DNA of 21,983 nt from a virus. Each line of letters opens with the position of its first letter. Position 1 is the first letter of the stretch. The notes below the pieces were generated by a model. That model saw only the letters and a list, made by a program, of their open reading frames with translations, had not been told where the DNA came from and ran no database searches. The translations under genes and the position numbers were made by a program. The stretch covers positions 1-21,983 of IMG/VR virus record IMGVR_UViG_3300033150_001069, one strand, 5' to 3'. This document shows positions 1-7,195 of this stretch, piece by piece.

Positions 1-539
1 CGGAAGCTGGCCTCGTTGACCTTGCCCGTCAACTCAAAGAGCGCCCGCTTGTAGCTGGCGGTGACGTAGGCGGCGGCCAGATAGTGGGTCTCGGTCCAGT
101 TGTAAACGGGCACGGTGATGTCCACGCCCTCGACGCCGGAATCAGAGACCCCGATAGCCTGCTGGTAGTCCGGCGCTTCCCAGCCGGGCGCAGCCTTTTT
201 GAACACCGTAGCAAGGCTTTGTGTGACGTGTTGCGTGCCGCCGCCGGTGTCGAACGTATAGCTGGACTCGCCCGTCTCTGGACGCTTGCGATCGGAGCGG
301 ACGTAGCGGACGCGCGCTTCCCAAAGACAGCGCTCGGGGGCGTTCACGTCCACGAACAAGGGCTTGACGGTAAGCTGGTCGGCGTCGCGGACCAGCGTAT
401 CGTGCAGGGTCGGCGCGGCGGCGAGCACGGCGTCGCGGACCGCCGCGTCGTCGGCGGTCCCGGTAACGGCGTAGATCAGATCCAGCGACCGCCCGTCGCC
501 GGCCCGGCTCTTGTCCCGCTCGGTGACTTCTATTGCCAT
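1..539 (-). CDS. Phage tail-region structural protein, 3'-truncated by the window edge (Dit position)
   Basis: An open frame starts at an ATG at 539 and stays open to position 1, giving about 179 residues without a stop. It begins MAIEVTERDK and contains the stretches ESSYTFDTGGGTQHVTQS and GVEGVDITVPVYNWTETHY, which look like an ordered, beta-rich structural protein. No transmembrane segment is visible. It starts 18 bases after the tape measure stop, with a moderate GGGGA ribosome site. In siphophages the gene after the tape measure usually encodes the distal tail protein (Dit) or another tail-tip protein. That position is the only basis for the role, because I do not recognise a defining motif. 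The C-terminus lies outside the window, so length and domain content are unknown. Confidence 0.7.
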   Translation of the reverse strand, partial: MAIEVTERDKSRAGDGRSLDLIYAVTGTADDAAVRDAVLAAAPTLHDTLVRDADQLTVKPLFVDVNAPERCLWEARVRYVRSDRKRPETGESSYTFDTGGGTQHVTQSLATVFKKAAPGWEAPDYQQAIGVSDSGVEGVDITVPVYNWTETHYLAAAYVTASYKRALFELTGKVNEASF

Positions 540-557
540 AGCGCTTGTCCCCGTGCC

Positions 558-2678
558 TTAGTGTGCCAAGCCCGCCGTATTATCCTCCAGCTTGTCCAGG
601 TGCTCCTCGGCGGCCTCGGCGGCGTCTGCGATGCGGTCCAGGGTCGAACCCGCGCCGAAACCCCACAGGGCCGACGCGGAGAACGTGCCCCGCGCCTCGG
701 CGACCGGCTCCATCGCAAGGCCACCGGAGAAGAAATCCTCGATGGTCTTGCCCCAGCCGGTCATCGTATCTTCCCACGTGGTGCGGCGCTCCGGGCCGCC
801 GCTCGGCGCTTCGCCCTCGGCTGCCATGCGGCGCAGGAAATCCTGCCGGGCGTCGTGCCAAAGGGCCATCTGCCGCCCGATCCGCTCGTTGATCTCCTGG
901 CGCGCCTGCCCGAACTCGGCGGTAATCTGCGCCGCCTCGTCGGCATAGCGCGAGAGCCGTTGCAGGCGGCGGTGGTGCGACTGCTCAACCTGGCGGTCCG
1001 CCTCTTTGATCCACCCGCCCAGGTCGACATCGGTCAGGTCCTCCAGCCACCCGGGGCGCAACTTCTCGGGCAGCTTCATCACCAGCTCGTGGAGCTTGTC
1101 GAAAATCCACTGGAGGGGCCGCTGGAGGGCCGACACGATGGCGCGCGCCAGCCGATTCCAGATGACATCAATAAACGTCACAGCCTCCCAAAAGACGACC
1201 TTTATCCCGAGCGCCGCCAAACGCGCGCCGGTCTTGATAGACTCCCACGCGATCAACGCCCCGGCCTTCATCTGCAACACCCGCTCGGCGACAAACATCA
1301 TGGCGCTGGTCAGGTGGTCGCCTATCTTCATCCCCGCCACGCGGACGCTCTGCGTGAGCTGAAAGAACCCGAGCTCCGTCTCCGTCAGGGCGTCACTGAT
1401 AGCCCATACAGCGGCCAACATCACGAACAACGGGCTGGTCGCCATCTTGACCACGAACGTGGCCGCCGATAGGGCCAGAAACGCCGCGCCCAGCCCCAGT
1501 AGGCCGGCGACGGCCTTCGCGATGCCCTTGATCATTTCGCCGTTCCGCTCCACCCACAGGCGCACCGCGTCGGCCCAGTAGGCCAGCCGGTCGATGATCC
1601 GGCCAACCGTAGGCAGCAGGTGTTGTCCAAGGGCGATGAACATATCCCGGATGACGTTCACCAAGCGCCGGACGCGGGCGTTCACCGTCCGCGCATAAGC
1701 CGCATACTCGCGGTTCAGGGACGTGCCCTCGCGGAACGACTGATTCGCCGTGTCGAGCGCCCGTTGGACCTCGCGCGTGTTCTGCGCCAGGGCCGCCAAG
1801 GCCGTAGCACTCTGCACGCTGAGCGCCTCGCGCAGACGCTCGGCGGCGCGTCCCCCGGCTTCCATCTGCGAAATCATCACCTTTATCACGTCAAGGGGCG
1901 CTTCGGTGCGCCACCGCCGCAGGTGAGAGACGGAGACGCCCAGGGCGTCGGCGATGCGGCGCATCCGGCGGGGCTCCATTAGCTCCGAAGCGAGGCGGCG
2001 CAGCCTGGTGCCCGCACGCTCGGCGCTCTCGCTGGTCGCGTTCAGGGCGGCAACCAGACCAAGGATTTCGGCCTGCGAAAGCCCCAACTGTGACATGGCA
2101 GCGCTGGCCCGCAACGCGCCGTCCACGATTTCGGCGGTGCTGGTGGCGAAAGTGTTGGACAGCTCGTTTATGGCCGCGCCCAGGTTCTCGACCTGCGCAA
2201 CGGGGGTGCGGGTCAGGTTGCTCAGGCGCGCCAGCGCCATACCAGCCTCGGAGGCGCTCAGCTCCGTTGCGACGGCCATGCGCGCCACCGTTTCGGTGAA
2301 CGCGCGGATGTTCTGGACGCCCCGGATTCCGAAGCGCGCCGCGTCGGCGGCGATTTCGACCAGCCCCCGGTGCGCGATGGGCATAGAGCGCGCCAGCGCG
2401 CGGATTTCGACGCCAAGGGCGCGGGCCGTTTCCGGGTCCGTGACCTTGGCGACCTCGGCCATCTGCTCCTCGAAATCGGCAGCGGCCTTGATCCCCAAGG
2501 TGAGGGGGACGGCCAGCACGCCGCCGACCGCCCCCACCCGTGCGCCGATCCCGGCCAGGCGCTTAGACCACTTGTGCAGGATGCCCTCGGCGACCAGTAG
2601 GTCGCGCCGGAGCTGGTCCAACCTCGCTCCGATAGCGACGTAGGCTTCGCCGGCCCTGATAGCCCCAGCACTCGCCAT
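558..2678 (-). CDS. Tail tape measure protein (TP901 family)
   Basis: This 706-residue protein has the composition of a tape measure: long helical Ala/Arg/Glu-rich stretches around a hydrophobic middle. Residues about 65-330 match the TP901-type core in style (AADFEEQMAEVAKVTDPE near the start, then GALRASAAMSQLGLSQAEIL). A run of hydrophobic helices at about 390-440 is typical of proteins that enter the host membrane during DNA ejection. The C-terminal third is charged and coiled-coil-like. The gene follows the two tail-assembly chaperone frames, the canonical order. The ATG at 2678 has a GAGGAG ribosome site. By the usual ruler relation, about 700 residues would correspond to a tail near 100 nm; this is inference. 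Confidence 0.9.
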   Translation of the reverse strand: MASAGAIRAGEAYVAIGARLDQLRRDLLVAEGILHKWSKRLAGIGARVGAVGGVLAVPLTLGIKAAADFEEQMAEVAKVTDPETARALGVEIRALARSMPIAHRGLVEIAADAARFGIRGVQNIRAFTETVARMAVATELSASEAGMALARLSNLTRTPVAQVENLGAAINELSNTFATSTAEIVDGALRASAAMSQLGLSQAEILGLVAALNATSESAERAGTRLRRLASELMEPRRMRRIADALGVSVSHLRRWRTEAPLDVIKVMISQMEAGGRAAERLREALSVQSATALAALAQNTREVQRALDTANQSFREGTSLNREYAAYARTVNARVRRLVNVIRDMFIALGQHLLPTVGRIIDRLAYWADAVRLWVERNGEMIKGIAKAVAGLLGLGAAFLALSAATFVVKMATSPLFVMLAAVWAISDALTETELGFFQLTQSVRVAGMKIGDHLTSAMMFVAERVLQMKAGALIAWESIKTGARLAALGIKVVFWEAVTFIDVIWNRLARAIVSALQRPLQWIFDKLHELVMKLPEKLRPGWLEDLTDVDLGGWIKEADRQVEQSHHRRLQRLSRYADEAAQITAEFGQARQEINERIGRQMALWHDARQDFLRRMAAEGEAPSGGPERRTTWEDTMTGWGKTIEDFFSGGLAMEPVAEARGTFSASALWGFGAGSTLDRIADAAEAAEEHLDKLEDNTAGLAH

Positions 2679-2681
2679 GTG

Positions 2682-3029
2682 TTACTCCTCGCCCGTATAG
2701 CGCCGCCACCGGCGGGCGATCTCGTCCTCCGGCAGCGACTTAGGCAGCCGCTCGCGCGCGCGTTCGCGCCACTCGCGCCATTCGGCGATTGCGACGGCGC
2801 GGTCGCGTCGCTGCCACGGGTCCAGCCGGGAAGCGTCGCCGCGCCAGCCCCAGGCGCGCAGGATACATGCCAGGGCGAACGACAGCCGCCGCCAGGCGAT
2901 CCGGTCCCGCTCCTCGGCCAGGCACCGCAGCTCCCATAGGGTCAGGCGGCGGGGGTCGGCGACTCCGGCAAGGGCGGCGTCTCGCCAGAGGTCGCGCCAC
3001 CCGTAGGAGGGCGCGTAGCCGAACCCTCC
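2682..3029 (-). CDS. Tail assembly chaperone, second frame (gpT-like), probably made only as a -1 frameshift product
   Basis: The frame continues from inside the preceding chaperone gene to a stop at 2682, three bases before the tape measure start. From about 3026 it reads GGFGYAPSYGWRDLW and continues with LTLWELRCLAEERDR, matching the usual look of gpT-like extensions (a W-rich segment, then an EL helix). The frame is open further upstream to 3185, but that part is Arg/Gly-rich shadow sequence with no supported start. It sits in the -1 frame relative to the first chaperone frame, the same arrangement as lambda G and G-T. The fusion would be about 230 residues. The slip site is proposed, not proven; the left boundary given is the candidate slip heptamer. 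Confidence 0.7.
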   Translation of the reverse strand, partial: GGFGYAPSYGWRDLWRDAALAGVADPRRLTLWELRCLAEERDRIAWRRLSFALACILRAWGWRGDASRLDPWQRRDRAVAIAEWREWRERARERLPKSLPEDEIARRWRRYTGEE

Positions 3030-3367
3030 ACGCCTCGCTCGCGCAGCTCCTCGGGGCTCATCCCAAGGAACGCCGCCAGCTCCTCCTGAAACGCCTCCGC
3101 AATGCGCAGTAGCGGCCCGGCGTTCAGGGTTCGGGCAAGCTCGTCGACGCTCACCCCCCGCTCCTGCCGCTCTTTTGCGCAGCACACGGCGAAGGCTACG
3201 ATAAGTTTGCGGAAGTCACGAAACAGCACCTCGGCCCCGGGCGCGTCGTCCGGGATTCCCGGCCTCGCCAGCAGGTAACAGCCCGTCCGGCGCTCGATTT
3301 CGTCCAGGGCTTCTATGTCCAGCCGGGGGTGCCAGTCCACCCCGTTCCTGTCGGTTACGCAAGCCAT
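2942..3367 (-). CDS. Tail assembly chaperone, first frame (gpG-like)
   Basis: This is a 141-residue soluble protein between the tail tube and tape measure genes. The N-terminal part (LDIEALDEIERRTG) and the helical middle (FRKLIVAFAVCCAKERQERG, LLRIAEAFQEELAAFLGM) are typical of siphophage gpG-like chaperones that bind the tape measure during tail assembly. The last 27 or so residues are Pro/Gly/Thr-rich and low in complexity, as expected for the tail of the unshifted product that is replaced in the frameshifted version. The ATG at 3367 is preceded by GAGGGAGG. Position and the overlapping second frame carry most of the assignment. Confidence 0.8.
   Translation of the reverse strand: MACVTDRNGVDWHPRLDIEALDEIERRTGCYLLARPGIPDDAPGAEVLFRDFRKLIVAFAVCCAKERQERGVSVDELARTLNAGPLLRIAEAFQEELAAFLGMSPEELRERGVEGSATRPPTGGATSGETPPLPESPTPAA
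3023..3029 (-). other. Candidate -1 ribosomal frameshift site in the tail chaperone gene
   Basis: Read on the minus strand, the heptamer is G GAG GGT (GGAGGGT), with the zero-frame codons GAG and GGT. Slipping back one base gives GGA GGG and then TTC GGC TAC, entering the frame that reads GFGYAPSYGW. The two reading frames differ by exactly -1, which is seen directly. GGAGGGT is not a perfect X-XXY-YYZ slippery site (the first triplet is not uniform), so the exact slip point is uncertain and could lie elsewhere in the overlap. Frameshifting at this locus is a well-known property of siphophage tail chaperones. Confidence 0.45.
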
Positions 3368-3400
3368 CTGCGGCCTCCCTCTTGCGTATTAGAGTTTCCG

Positions 3401-3796
3401 TTAGCTGCTCGGCGTCACCTGCGACACCGCGCCACGGCTCTTGAACGACGCGGAAAGCAAGACGGCGTCGTCGAGACTCTGCGGCCCCGGCCTCAGGCTC
3501 AGCACTCCGCACGTGCCGGAGTAGCCGTAGCCGGACGAGTCGGTGATCTCGAACGTCAAATCGCTGTCGTTGAACCACGCGTCCTCAAGCGCCGAGAGCG
3601 CCGTATCCGTAGGCACCCAAAGGGCCTCGACGTCGAAGGTGATACGCTTGCGGCCCTGCTGCCAGTTGTCCCACCCGTTATCGTTCCGGGTGGTGATGTC
3701 CTGCTCGTCGGCCTCAAGGGACGGCTCGACGTTTCGGGCGTAGCCCACGGTCTCGCCGCCCAGCTTCAGCACGCAGTTGAACCCCTTCTCGGCCAT
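3401..3796 (-). CDS. Major tail (tube) protein
   Basis: This is a 131-residue, beta-rich, slightly acidic protein. Its features are typical of TP901-1-like tail tube proteins: an N-terminal KLGGETVGYARNVEPSLEADEQDITTR strand pattern read in two pieces, then a DNGWDNWQQGRKRITFDVEA core, and a late SGYGYSGTCGVLSLRPG region. The gene follows the DUF3168 tail terminator and precedes the chaperone pair, the canonical place for the tube subunit. The ATG at 3796 has a GAGGAG ribosome site 6-7 bases upstream. Its product should polymerise around the tape measure protein. No immunoglobulin-like extra domain is present at this length. Confidence 0.85.
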   Translation of the reverse strand: MAEKGFNCVLKLGGETVGYARNVEPSLEADEQDITTRNDNGWDNWQQGRKRITFDVEALWVPTDTALSALEDAWFNDSDLTFEITDSSGYGYSGTCGVLSLRPGPQSLDDAVLLSASFKSRGAVSQVTPSS

Positions 3797-3811
3797 GTTT
3801 CACTCCTCCCG

Positions 3812-4252
3812 TCATTCCTCCAGTATTCGCGCCCGCACTTCAACCAGATAGCCCGGGAACCCGTCGGGGTCCGGGCTGGGGCGTGGCGGGCTCGCTTGCA
3901 CGCCCACGTCCTCGTATCCCTGGAGCACAAGCGGCGTCCGGTCGAGACACCGCCACACGGCCCAGGCGGTATCGCGCAGGGCGGCGCGGCTGGAGTGCTT
4001 CTCGCCCCACACCTGCACGTCAACAATCAGCTCCGCGCCCCGGTAGCTGCGCGTGCCCCAACTCGAACCGCCGGCCAGGTCTATTGCAATGGCGGGGAGC
4101 TGGGCGTCGGCGGGGATCGGCTGAAAACCGAACACGGCGGGCTCCTCCGCGTCGCCGCCGAAATCATACGTCGCCAGCGAGGCGGTGACTGCCGAATCCG
4201 AAAGCAGCGCCTCGCGCACCGCCTTCACCACCTTTGGCGCTTCGTCGGCCAC
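3812..4252 (-). CDS. Tail terminator / tail completion protein (DUF3168-like)
   Basis: This 146-residue protein begins with a helix (PKVVKAVREALLSDSAVTASL) followed by alternating strands, including LPAIAIDL, AELIVDVQVWG and LVEVRARILEE at the C-terminus. That is the pattern of DUF3168 / gpU-like tail terminators, which cap the tail tube and join it to the neck. The start is GTG at 4252; the nearest purine-rich sequence (GGGGGATGAT) is rather far, so translation may be coupled to the upstream gp10-like gene, which stops at 4254. The next gene downstream is the tail tube protein, which supports the role. Family membership is from memory of the pattern, not a search. Confidence 0.75.
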   Translation of the reverse strand: MADEAPKVVKAVREALLSDSAVTASLATYDFGGDAEEPAVFGFQPIPADAQLPAIAIDLAGGSSWGTRSYRGAELIVDVQVWGEKHSSRAALRDTAWAVWRCLDRTPLVLQGYEDVGVQASPPRPSPDPDGFPGYLVEVRARILEE

Positions 4253-4253
4253 T

Positions 4254-4643
4254 TCAGATCATCCCCCGGAACTGCGACGGGAACCTATGCGCCGCCGACA
4301 TCAGGGCGGGGCGCATGAACGGGCGCTTCGGGTGTATCCGCGTGCCGTATTCGTGGAACTTCCCGTAGTGCGCCGTCGGCCCCACAATGCAGCCCTCGGT
4401 TGCCGTCAGCGCGTGCGCCACGCTGCCGCGCAGGGTGCCGAACTGAAGGTGCGGCGGCGTGCCGGGTCGACTCGGCCTGTGGCGCGGCCCCCCGCCGCGC
4501 GAGAGTAGCCGCTTCGCCTCGGCCTCCACGATCATGCCGCAGCGCTCAAGGCGGGGCAGAGACGCCGCCTCGATGGCGCTCACGACTTTCGCGTGGTGCA
4601 TCCGCACCTCGGCCAGGGTAAACCGCAGTCCGTTACCTGCCAT
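4254..4643 (-). CDS. HK97 gp10-like neck / tail completion protein
   Basis: This 129-residue basic protein has the characteristic gp10-type ending: GPTAHYGKFHEYGT followed by KRPFMRPAL, and a helical N-terminus ending in AEAKRLL. Members of this family sit between the head completion and tail terminator genes in siphophages, exactly as here. A basic, Pro-rich loop (GGGPRHRPSRPGTPPHLQFG) precedes the conserved core. The ATG at 4643 overlaps the end of the head closure gene by 11 bases, so the two are probably translationally coupled. The ribosome site is weak (AGGTAG). Confidence 0.85.
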   Translation of the reverse strand: MAGNGLRFTLAEVRMHHAKVVSAIEAASLPRLERCGMIVEAEAKRLLSRGGGPRHRPSRPGTPPHLQFGTLRGSVAHALTATEGCIVGPTAHYGKFHEYGTRIHPKRPFMRPALMSAAHRFPSQFRGMI

Positions 4644-4920
4644 CGTAGCTACCTGTCGGGCGGTCCCGTTTCTGGAGCATCGCCTGAACGTATCGCGTGC
4701 GCCCGCTATCCACGAAGCCGACCACCTCGTAGAGCGCCCCGCCGGCTTCGAGCAGGTCGCCGACGCGCAGGGGCGTGGAGCTGCGCACGGTCGCCGTCAC
4801 CTCGGCGTCGTGCACGGCCAGGGCGGCGTAAACGGTCTGCGCCTCCCCCAGCGTGGTGGTCCAGCCCCCCTCGCCGTCGGGCGTTCGCGTCGGGCGGTAG
4901 TATCGCAGCGCTTTCAGCAT
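4633..4920 (-). CDS. Head closure / head-tail adaptor protein (SPP1 gp16-like)
   Basis: The 95-residue protein starts at ATG 4920 (MLKALRYYRP), with GGAGG seven bases upstream. A longer in-frame extension to 4983 is Arg/Pro-rich and overlaps the connector gene, so I rejected it. The pattern is a small beta barrel: GGWTTTLGEAQTVYAALAV, STPLRVGDLLEAGGALYEV and GRTRYVQAML. This resembles head-tail adaptor proteins of the SPP1 gp16 / HK97 gp7 type, which close the connector and receive the tail. The start overlaps the connector stop by 7 bases. Assignment rests on the fold pattern and on gene order. Confidence 0.75.
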   Translation of the reverse strand: MLKALRYYRPTRTPDGEGGWTTTLGEAQTVYAALAVHDAEVTATVRSSTPLRVGDLLEAGGALYEVVGFVDSGRTRYVQAMLQKRDRPTGSYDGR

Positions 4921-5423
4921 GGCGGGCCTCCGGCCAGGGATTGTAGGACGGCCATTTCGTCCGTATCGGCCAGGGCGCGCCACTCGACGGCATGGCCGCC
5001 GGCCCGCTCAGACGCCGCGCCGCCTCGCGCGTCGTAGGCGCGCCGGACCAGGCTCAGGATGCAGGACTCCAGCGACGCCGGAATCTCGCTGTATCCGGCG
5101 GTGTAGGCGACGACATACCAGATGGGCTCCCATTCGTCGTCGTGGACGATTGCGTTGCCCCGAACGGCGTAGGACGTAGACGAAATCGAGGAGCCGTCCT
5201 CGGTTTCCACAGAGCTCACAGAGACGACGGGCACCTTCGTCGGCCATAGGCAGCGCTCGCCGCCGAACAGGTGCTCCTCGACCTCCTGTTGGGACAGAAG
5301 CACGCCCCACTGGCCCTCGACCCACGATTCCACCCCGTCCAGGAGCGCCTGAATGAGGGTGTCCTCGTCGGTGCCCGCCACCTGGAGCATGGCTTTTGCG
5401 AGGTCAAGACTCACAACGCTCAT
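4914..5423 (-). CDS. gp6-like head-tail connector protein
   Basis: The 169-residue protein begins with two helices (LDLAKAMLQVAGTDEDTLIQ, ALLDGVESWVEGQWGVLL) and has a middle strand region followed by YVVAYTAGY and a C-terminal helix (LESCILSLVRRAYDARGG). The AYTAGY-x-IP-x-x-L-x-x-x-I pattern is a hallmark of HK97 gp6-like connectors, which form the ring below the portal. The ATG at 5423 has GGAGGG about 8 bases upstream and overlaps the previous small gene by 20 bases. It is the first neck gene after the accessory block, so the structural order resumes here. Confidence 0.9.
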   Translation of the reverse strand: MSVVSLDLAKAMLQVAGTDEDTLIQALLDGVESWVEGQWGVLLSQQEVEEHLFGGERCLWPTKVPVVSVSSVETEDGSSISSTSYAVRGNAIVHDDEWEPIWYVVAYTAGYSEIPASLESCILSLVRRAYDARGGAASERAGGHAVEWRALADTDEMAVLQSLAGGPPC

Positions 5424-5676
5424 CGCTTGGTCCCTCCAGCACGGCGGGAATGGCCCGCTCCGGGGCGCGCGAAAGCACGCGCACCTTGCCGCTCAGCACG
5501 CTGCCCAGGACGGCGCGCAGGGGCACGACGTCCTCGTCGCCGGGCCGGCGCGGGTAGGCGCGCCCCTCCACGATCAGAGCGCCCGGACGGTCCCACCGTA
5601 TCAGCACCTCGTCGTCCGGGCGAGGCTGGACCAGGGCGCGCCGCTCAGGTGCGGTCTCCGGTCTCCGCTTCGCCAT
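5404..5676 (-). CDS. Small phage protein of unknown function
   Basis: This 90-residue basic protein has no transmembrane segment. The middle part (EVLIRWDRPGALIVEGRAYP and VVPLRAVLGSVLSGKVRVL) suggests a short beta-strand domain. The ATG at 5676 overlaps the end of the holin-like gene and has a GGAG ribosome site. Overlaps on both sides place it firmly in the operon, and its position just before the gp6-like connector is often held by small poorly conserved neck or head accessory proteins. I do not recognise a family. Confidence 0.6.
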   Translation of the reverse strand: MAKRRPETAPERRALVQPRPDDEVLIRWDRPGALIVEGRAYPRRPGDEDVVPLRAVLGSVLSGKVRVLSRAPERAIPAVLEGPSDERCES

Positions 5677-5875
5677 TCGCTCGCTCCACCTTGCGGACGG
5701 CGGCCCGGAGGAACCCCAGGCCCAGGGCTCCCAGCGCCGCCCAAACGTAGTCGGGAATCTCGACGCCGTAGGCGTCCAGAATCCCGCAGAGCAAGATCAC
5801 CGCAGCCGTCAGGTAGCTGCGCTTGCCATCGAGCCAGCGGGCAATGGCCGCCGGCGGTTTCGCCTCGTCGCTCAT
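5645..5875 (-). CDS. Holin-like small membrane protein
   Basis: The 76-residue protein starts at ATG 5875 (MSDEAKPPAA), with GGAGGA upstream; the longer frame to 5926 has no good site. Residues about 22-40 (SYLTAAVILLCGILDAYGV) and about 43-63 (PDYVWAALGALGLGFLRAAV) form two hydrophobic segments separated by a short acidic turn, followed by a charged C-terminus. This layout fits small two-helix phage holins, and similar proteins are commonly annotated so. It starts on an ATGA overlap with the membrane protein upstream. No endolysin is next to it, which weakens the holin call. It could also be another virion or membrane accessory protein. Confidence 0.6.
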   Translation of the reverse strand: MSDEAKPPAAIARWLDGKRSYLTAAVILLCGILDAYGVEIPDYVWAALGALGLGFLRAAVRKVERANGEAETGDRT

Positions 5876-6087
5876 AGCCGTTCCTCCAATACTTTCCTGA
5901 CGCCCTCCCCCTTCAGTCGCCGCCACGGGCCGGTGCCCACGCGCATCGTGCAGAGCCGGACCGCCGCCGTGGCGATACGCACGGCGACCTCGGGCCAGAC
6001 GAAGGCGAGGAACCCCGCCATCACCAGCACGAACCGGAAGGCCCAGGGCACCCGCACGTGCACCTCAACTGCCATCCTCTGGCCCAT
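5872..6087 (-). CDS. Small single-pass membrane protein, unknown function
   Basis: This 71-residue protein has one strongly hydrophobic stretch at about residues 15-35 (WAFRFVLVMAGFLAFVWPEV), a second weak one after it, and a basic C-terminus (RRLKGEGVRKVLEERL). ATG 6087 has a GGAGGGG site at good distance; a second in-frame ATG at 6075 is less well placed. It overlaps the 63-residue gene upstream by 23 bases and ends on an ATGA overlap with the holin-like gene. The grouping of lipoprotein, helical protein and membrane proteins suggests an envelope-directed set, perhaps lysis-related. No family is recognised. Confidence 0.6.
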   Translation of the reverse strand: MGQRMAVEVHVRVPWAFRFVLVMAGFLAFVWPEVAVRIATAAVRLCTMRVGTGPWRRLKGEGVRKVLEERL

Positions 6088-6256
6088 GCGCCCCTCCGTT
6101 CGCTTCCCGCCACGCCTTCTCGGCCTCGTCGGCCCGCGCGAAGGCGAGCGCCAGGTCTCTCTTTGTCACGGTCTCCCCGTCCCGCAGGGCGCGTTCGATG
6201 AGCGCCAGCAGCTCGGAGACCACCCGCAGGGCCAACAGCACCTCATCTGTGGACAT
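6065..6256 (-). CDS. Small helical protein, unknown function
   Basis: The 63-residue protein starts at ATG 6256 (MSTDEVLLALRVVSE), preceded by GGGAGGG. The in-frame extension to 6424 is Arg/Pro-rich, overlaps the lipoprotein gene and is rejected. Almost the entire protein is predicted by eye to be amphipathic helix (LLALRVVSELLALIERALRD, then LALAFARADEAEKAWREA). It could be a small coiled-coil partner of the neighbouring lipoprotein, whose mature part has a similar helical character. It overlaps both neighbours in the operon. Function unknown. Confidence 0.6.
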   Translation of the reverse strand: MSTDEVLLALRVVSELLALIERALRDGETVTKRDLALAFARADEAEKAWREANGGAHGPEDGS

Positions 6257-6590
6257 TTGCACGTCCCTCCCAACGCAGACGCGCCAGTTCGCGCATCGCC
6301 TCGTTGAACTGCGCCGCCGGGCCGTCCACGGGCCGCCCCTTCTCCAGCGCCGCGCGCCAAGCGTCCAGGGCGGCGCGCGCCGTGGCCCGCCACCGTTCGA
6401 TCTCGGCGGCATGTTCGTCGTCAATCAACCCCGCCTTCCGGGCATCGGCCAGCACCCGCAGCGTGGCGGCGTAGGCGTCCACCGCGTTGCGAAGCTGCGC
6501 CCGTGGCGAGGCGCAGCCCACCAGCACCAGCAGCACACAGGCCGCCAGCGCGGTGGTGCACAGCAGCTCCAGTGTCGGCGTCCGCTTCAT
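6243..6590 (-). CDS. Phage-encoded putative lipoprotein
   Basis: The 115-residue protein has a lipoprotein signal peptide: a basic N-terminus (MKR), a hydrophobic core (CTTALAACVLLVLVGC), and a lipobox LVGC with Cys26. The mature part is a long Ala/Arg/Glu helix (residues about 30-110). The residue after the lipid-bearing Cys is Ala and the next is Ser, so there is no inner-membrane retention Asp at +2. In phages, small lipoproteins are either outer spanins (Rz1) or superinfection-exclusion factors. This one is longer and more helical than a classical Rz1 and is not nested in an Rz gene, so neither role is proven. It starts on an ATGA overlap with the methyltransferase stop. Confidence 0.7.
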   Translation of the reverse strand: MKRTPTLELLCTTALAACVLLVLVGCASPRAQLRNAVDAYAATLRVLADARKAGLIDDEHAAEIERWRATARAALDAWRAALEKGRPVDGPAAQFNEAMRELARLRWEGRANVHR

Positions 6591-7195
6591 GCTTCGCCTC
6601 CCTTCTCGCGCGAAACCTTATCCACGTAGGCGCAGCAATGGTGCGGCGCGCCCTCGAAGGCATGCGCCTCGCCCCAGTGCGCCAGGAACTCGCACAGCTC
6701 GTCGTCGCTGCGCCACCCCGTGGCGTGGCGATCATCCCGCTGCGCCGCCTCGCTCGGCATTCCACGGGGCACGGTCACAATCACGCGCCGCCTCGCAATC
6801 GCGGCCAGCAGGTCCATCAGCTCGGCGGGACGGGCGTAGTGCTCCAGGAGCTGGCCGGCGAACACCGTGTCGAACGCGCCCCGCATAGCCGGGCCGATCA
6901 CGGCGATGTCGCCGCAGAGCCAGAGCCGCCCCGGGCGGTCCTTCCGCGCCCGCGCGATGGCGATTTCGGATACGTCTACCCCGACGTAGATGGGCACGCG
7001 CGGCAGGTAGTCGGCCAGGGCTCCGAACGCACACCCCACGTCGAGCACCGAGCCGGTGCAGAGGGCCGCCACGGCGCGGTATTCGTCCGGGTGATCCCTT
7101 AGGTCGCCACGGTCGAGGTATCGGCGCACCTTGCTTTCCCACCAGCGCCGATCATCCTCTGAAAGGCGCAACGGACTTGTTCGGGTATCGGCCAT
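6587..7195 (-). CDS. Class I SAM-dependent methyltransferase, accessory
   Basis: The 202-residue protein starts at ATG 7195 (MADTRTSPLR). It has methyltransferase motif I at residues 49-58 (SVLDVGCAFGAL-type), an acidic end of strand two in VGVDVSEIA (71-79), GDIAV at 95-99, and a motif-IV-like FDTVFAGQLLEHY (108-120). This is the small-molecule / glycan type rather than a DNA methyltransferase, because no NPPY or SPPY motif is present. It overlaps the end of the glycosyltransferase gene by 97 bases, and a methyltransferase coupled to a glycosyltransferase suggests methylation of the sugar product or of the modified protein. That link is inference. The ribosome site is weak (AAAGAAAG), so translation may depend on the upstream gene. 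Confidence 0.8.
   Translation of the reverse strand: MADTRTSPLRLSEDDRRWWESKVRRYLDRGDLRDHPDEYRAVAALCTGSVLDVGCAFGALADYLPRVPIYVGVDVSEIAIARARKDRPGRLWLCGDIAVIGPAMRGAFDTVFAGQLLEHYARPAELMDLLAAIARRRVIVTVPRGMPSEAAQRDDRHATGWRSDDELCEFLAHWGEAHAFEGAPHHCCAYVDKVSREKGGEA

Noticed and set aside
84-1472. 462-residue open frame on the plus strand
   Set aside because: It lies opposite the tape measure gene and the partial gene at the left edge. The product is Arg/Gly/Pro-rich without domains, the normal antisense shadow in GC-rich DNA.
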